NCBI RefSeq assembly: GCF_008017545.1
Contig: NZ_VRTZ01000001.1
Span: 1,081,741 to 1,145,740 of the forward strand
DNA: 64,000 nucleotides
Direction: 5' to 3'
Source: Homoserinibacter sp. GY 40078
GTDB lineage: Bacteria; Actinomycetota; Actinomycetes; Actinomycetales; Microbacteriaceae
Made by a program: the position numbers and the translations under genes. This document shows positions 61,194-64,000 of this stretch, piece by piece. The notes beneath the pieces are model-generated. The model saw only the letters and a program-made list of their open reading frames with translations, had not been told where the DNA came from and did not search any database. Each line of letters opens with the position of its first letter. Within the stretch, counting starts at the first letter, position 1.

Positions 61194-61886
61194 ATGACCG
61201 ATCTCGTCGACACGACGGAGATGTACCTTCGGACCATCCTCGACCTCGAGGAGGAGGGGATCGTGCCGCTGCGCGCACGCATCTCGGAGCGCCTCGGGCA
61301 CTCGGGTCCCACCGTCTCGCAGACGATCGGCCGTATGGAGCGCGACGGTCTCGTGGTGGTCGAGGGTGACCGCCATCTGGCCCTCACGACCGATGGCCGC
61401 ACGCGGGCGATGCACGTCATGCGCAAGCACCGTCTTGCGGAGCGCCTGTTGGCGGACGTGATCGGCCTGGACTGGGCGTACGTGCACGACGAGGCGTGCC
61501 GCTGGGAGCACGTGATGAGCGAGCAGGTGGAGCGGCGTCTGCTGCAGCTGCTCGACCATCCGACCGAGTCGCCCTACGGCAACCCCATCCCGGGCCTCGA
61601 CGAGCTGGGTGACGCGCCGGCGGGTCGGTTTCTCGACGGTGTCGTGAGCCTCGTGAACCACGTCGCGTCGACGCCTGGCGAATCGACCGCCGTCATCCGG
61701 CGCCTGGGGGAGCCCGTGCAGTTCGAGCCGGAGCTCTTGGAGCAGCTGCGCGAAGCGGGAGTGATGCCCGGAGCGACCGCGACGGTCTCGGCCGCCGGTA
61801 CCTACGTGATCGTGACGGTCGACGGTTTCGGCGACGGGCTGGAGCTTCCGAGCGAGGTCGCCTCTCACGTCTACGTAGAGGCCTGA
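61194..61886 (+). CDS. dtxR: DtxR-family iron-dependent repressor
   Basis: 230 residues with the three-domain layout of DtxR/IdeR. N-terminal winged helix (EMYLRTILDLEEEGIVPLRA, then SGPTVSQTIGRMERDGLVVV recognition helix), metal-binding and dimerisation domain (EHVMSEQVERRLLQLLDHPT), and a C-terminal SH3-like FeoA-type domain (ATATVSAAGTYVIVTVDGFG). It matches IdeR closely and is the probable regulator of the HtaA gene through the iron box at 34981-34999. ATG at 61194. Confidence 0.93.
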   Translation: MTDLVDTTEMYLRTILDLEEEGIVPLRARISERLGHSGPTVSQTIGRMERDGLVVVEGDRHLALTTDGRTRAMHVMRKHRLAERLLADVIGLDWAYVHDEACRWEHVMSEQVERRLLQLLDHPTESPYGNPIPGLDELGDAPAGRFLDGVVSLVNHVASTPGESTAVIRRLGEPVQFEPELLEQLREAGVMPGATATVSAAGTYVIVTVDGFGDGLELPSEVASHVYVEA

Positions 61887-61949
61887 GGTAGACTCTCGGG
61901 GTTCCCCGCACCGCAGCCCGAGACAGGCGGGGGCACGAAAGGCAACTTC

Positions 61950-62672
61950 TTGACTTCCGGTACCCGTACTCCCCGACACTCTGCTCACCGCCCCGCGGCG
62001 GGCGGGAAGCGCCACCCGATCCGATCGATCGCGATCATGGCCGTGGTGGTGCCGGGGCTGTTCGCGACCGTGGCTCTGCCGGCATACGCCTACAACCCGG
62101 ATGCGGCGCCCACGACCGCACTCGAGGCACGCGCGCAGCTGGCTGCCGACAACGCGCAGTCGATCGAGGTCGAGGACGTCGAGGTCGCCGCCGCCAAGCG
62201 CGACAGCTACGAGACGGTGTCGGCCGCTACTCGTCAGCGTGCGGCGCAGCGCGCAGCCTTCGCCGCGTATTCGGGTCCGACGGTGCGGGACTACCTCGCG
62301 AACCCGCCGTACCCGAACTTCGATCTCTCGAAGGTCGTCGACGTCGCGCTTCAGTATCAGGGCGTTCCCTACCGCTACGGCGGTGCGACTCCGGCCGGCT
62401 TCGACTGCTCGGGCTTCGTGATGTTCGTGTACGCCCAGTTCGGCGTCTCGCTTCCGCACTCGTCGAGCGCACAAGGTGCAGGCTCCGGCGGGGGGCACAT
62501 CATCTCGCGCGCCGATGCGCGCCCCGGCGACATCGTCGTGATGGATGGCGGCGGGCACTCGGGCATCTACATGGGCGGCAACACGATGGTGCACTCGCCC
62601 CGTCCGGGCAGGTTCGTCGAGGTGCACAACATCTGGGACTCGAACGCCTGGTTCGTCCGCTACGGCATCTGA
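61950..62672 (+). CDS. Secreted NlpC/P60 (C40) peptidoglycan endopeptidase
   Basis: 240 residues. A signal peptide (IMAVVVPGLFATVALPAYAY) is followed by a ~60-residue helical linker and a C-terminal NlpC/P60 domain. Catalytic Cys is in AGFDCSGFVMFVYAQFG, His in GGHSGIYMGG and the third residue in HSPRPGRFVEVH. It cleaves cell-wall stem peptides. The TTG at 61950 has AAAGG at 8 nt. The 60-nt leader before it can fold as TCTCGGG/CCCGAGA; no riboswitch is recognised. Confidence 0.92.
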   Translation: MTSGTRTPRHSAHRPAAGGKRHPIRSIAIMAVVVPGLFATVALPAYAYNPDAAPTTALEARAQLAADNAQSIEVEDVEVAAAKRDSYETVSAATRQRAAQRAAFAAYSGPTVRDYLANPPYPNFDLSKVVDVALQYQGVPYRYGGATPAGFDCSGFVMFVYAQFGVSLPHSSSAQGAGSGGGHIISRADARPGDIVVMDGGGHSGIYMGGNTMVHSPRPGRFVEVHNIWDSNAWFVRYGI

Positions 62673-62796
62673 CGCCGGGGGCATGCGCGTCGGGTGACGC
62701 GTTCGCCGCAATCGCGCGTCTTGTGTCGTTGCCGGAATGTTCACCTGGCGGGGTTACCCTGGGTTCCTCGGAGATCTTCGGATTGGGGAGGGCCGT

Positions 62797-62898
62797 ATGC
62801 GTACCGCACGTAGCATCCGCACCATGGATGCGCGCGCGTGGTTCCGCATACAGCTGAGCAGCCGGCCGGTCGTGCACTGTCGCGACCTGGTCGTGTGA
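62797..62898 (+). CDS. 33-residue leader ORF before a terminator
   Basis: A short ORF with a strong GGGGAGGG ribosome site. It encodes an Arg-rich peptide beginning MRTARSIRTMDARAWFRIQL and ending VVHCRDLVV. Its TGA lies at the first base of an intrinsic-terminator stem, the classic layout of a regulatory leader peptide. The downstream gene is the HNH endonuclease at 63008. Its codon run does not point clearly to one amino acid, though it contains seven Arg codons and one Cys. Confidence 0.55.
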   Translation: MRTARSIRTMDARAWFRIQLSSRPVVHCRDLVV

Positions 62899-62927
62899 GG
62901 CGCTGTCGTTCGCGACGGCGCCTTTTT
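62898..62927 (+). terminator. Intrinsic terminator with TTCG tetraloop
   Basis: An 11-bp stem (62898-62908 with 62913-62923, one G-T pair), a TTCG tetraloop at 62909-62912 and a TTTTT run at 62923-62927. It is the only textbook U-tract terminator in the window and starts inside the stop codon of the leader ORF. Confidence 0.92.
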
Positions 62928-63007
62928 CTGTTCTCGGACCCACATCCGCGGCTCTTCGGGAGGTTCGACAGCCTGCAAGCCGTGCAGGCTCCTCGAGAGG
63001 AGACCCG

Positions 63008-63508
63008 TTGCGCACCACCCTCGTTCTCAACGCCGGATATGAGCCTCTGGCGATCGTGTCGTTCAAGCGAGCCCTCGTGCTCGTGCTGTCGGGTAAAGCC
63101 GTCGTGATCGCTCGCGACGACGATCACCCGGTGCGCAGCACGACGGGCGCCTGGGATCGACCCTCCGTGATCCTGCTCAGCCGCTACGTGCGGGTGCCGA
63201 GCGGGCGGGCCGTGCCGGTGTCGCGTCGCGGGGTTCTGCGACGCGACGATCACCGGTGCGCCTATTGCGGGGTGAACGCGTCGACGATCGATCACGTGGT
63301 GCCGCGGTCGCGGGGTGGAGCGGACAGCTGGGAGAACCTGGTGGCCTGTTGCCTGCGCTGCAACAACGTGAAGGGCGACCGCACGCCGCAGGAGATGGGG
63401 TGGTCGTTGCGCTTCTCGCCGCGTCCGCCGCACGGTACCGCGTGGCTCGTGCGCGGCGCCGAGCGCGCGCAGCCGGAGTGGCAGGAATTCCTCGCCCCTG
63501 CGGCGTGA
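63008..63508 (+). CDS. HNH endonuclease
   Basis: 166 residues. The C-terminal HNH domain has CAYCGVNASTIDHVVPRSRG, GGADSWENLVACCLRCNNVK and GDRTPQEMGW: zinc Cys pairs plus the H-N-H catalytic residues. The N-terminal half (LVLNAGYEPLAIVSFKRALV) is the usual partner of this single-copy actinobacterial family, whose role (DNA nuclease, possibly recombination or repair) is unclear. TTG 63008 with AGGAG upstream. The leader ORF and terminator lie upstream in the same direction. Confidence 0.88.
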   Translation: MRTTLVLNAGYEPLAIVSFKRALVLVLSGKAVVIARDDDHPVRSTTGAWDRPSVILLSRYVRVPSGRAVPVSRRGVLRRDDHRCAYCGVNASTIDHVVPRSRGGADSWENLVACCLRCNNVKGDRTPQEMGWSLRFSPRPPHGTAWLVRGAERAQPEWQEFLAPAA

Positions 63509-63658
63509 GTGGCGGGCGCGGCTGCCCGGCGCGCGTCTGGGAGGACGCTGAGCGTCGGCGTCTGTCGCCTGTCAACTCGGGCGTTACCAAGACGTGACAT
63601 TCGCGGTGATCTCGCGTAACGTCGACTGGGTCCTTTGCAACCCGGAGAACCGAACCAC

Positions 63659-64000
63659 GTGACTGACAACGAGACCCTCGCTGCGTCAGTTGAGGGCGCT
63701 CCGACGAATGTCGAGTACCCCTCGCGTCGGTCGTTGCGGATCGCGCGTGAGGCGGCCGAGCGTGAGGCGCAGTTGGGCGGGGCCGGTCAGGTCGCCGCGG
63801 TGCAGGTGTCTCCCGCATCCGCCGTCCCGATCGCCCCCGCGGTTCCGGCACCCGCAGTGCAGGTTTCTCCGGTATCCGCCGTTCCCGTCGTCGCGCCGCC
63901 TGCGCCTCTGCCGACCGTCGCGGCTCCGTTCTCGACGTTCCAGCAGCCGACGCCGCCTCCCGCCGCTGCTCGGAGGTCCGCATCCTCTCCGCGGGCTCCG
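63659..64000 (+). CDS. Partial gene at the right edge, probable exported protein
   Basis: The first 114 codons of a gene that runs off the window. The N-terminus (NVEYPSRRSLRIAREAAERE) is charged and followed by a long Ala/Pro/Val-rich low-complexity region. This start is often seen on actinobacterial cell-wall hydrolases and secreted proteins, with the membrane segment later. GTG at 63659. Upstream, 63585-63625 contains repeated GTTACC/GTAACG-type words that may be a regulator site. Function cannot be judged. Confidence 0.6.
   Translation, partial: MTDNETLAASVEGAPTNVEYPSRRSLRIAREAAEREAQLGGAGQVAAVQVSPASAVPIAPAVPAPAVQVSPVSAVPVVAPPAPLPTVAAPFSTFQQPTPPPAAARRSASSPRAP

Noticed and set aside
61887-61949. 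A riboswitch upstream of the NlpC/P60 gene (c-di-AMP type is common there)
   Set aside because: The leader is only ~60 nt and lacks the conserved blocks I know of the ydaO class; a simple stem is all that can be seen.
62797-62898. A cysteine-responsive leader peptide of the actinobacterial HVDLCR type
   Set aside because: The peptide has one Cys and no HVDL-like segment, and the downstream gene is not sulfur-related.
63585-63625. An MtrA-type operator before the last gene
   Set aside because: GTTACC, GTGACA and GTAACG words are present but not in a regular spacing, so it is mentioned only in the gene entry.

Overview
The window is a stretch of high-GC actinobacterial chromosome, most likely from the family Microbacteriaceae. 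This rests on very high G+C, frequent GTG/TTG starts with ATGA/GTGA/TGATG stop-start overlaps, and a set of actinobacterial signature genes: carD, a GlnR-type atypical response regulator, a NUDIX-histidine phosphatase fusion beside ppk, an HtaA-domain haem protein, DtxR, bacterial XPB with its helicase-associated partner, and DUF3027/DUF2530/DUF3263/DUF4032 families. The genus cannot be fixed from sequence alone.

Layout. 1-12.5 kb is accessory. It holds a three-gene cassette (secreted peptide, membrane protein, ABC ATPase; cut by the left edge), an acyltransferase, a lipoprotein, a hydrolase and SDR beside three tandem MmyB-type regulators (one without its DNA-binding domain), three small unknown genes, and a ~2.5 kb island bounded by an intact tRNA-Lys(UUU) and a 44-bp displaced copy of its 3' end. 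The island carries a uracil-DNA-glycosylase-like gene, an unknown small gene, a decayed XRE regulator and a TIGR02391-like (defence-island type) protein, but no integrase.

12.5-31.9 kb is a phosphate and nitrogen block: pstSCAB, ppk with a NUDIX/phosphatase gene, glnR, phoU and senX3-regX3, with three 11-nt-phased PHO boxes in front of pstS, ppk and the phoU/senX3 divergent promoter. Between them lie nitrobindin-like, YgfZ-like, FUSC-like, gpmA and thiamine-binding genes; carD and ispDF follow.

31.9-47.6 kb: an iron-regulated HtaA surface haem protein under a DtxR box, cysS-rlmB, an ABC ATPase for sugar uptake, a membrane-anchored thioredoxin-fold protein, tRNA-Thr, msrB, a LytR_C protein, a cold-shock gene and groL with two CIRCE operators. 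47.6-64 kb: a WXG100 protein, a second two-component system, a tightly overlapping folP-like/ribD-like/luxS/mtnN operon, the XPB pair, serC, dtxR (the probable regulator of the HtaA gene), a C40 peptidase, a 33-codon leader ORF with an intrinsic terminator before an HNH gene, and a partial gene at the right edge.

The most unusual features are the tRNA-Lys island with signs of layered recombination, the leader-peptide/terminator unit, the HTH-less MmyB protein, the near-identical 359-bp repeats inside the HtaA gene, and two long perfect palindromes at 12.5 and 56.6 kb.
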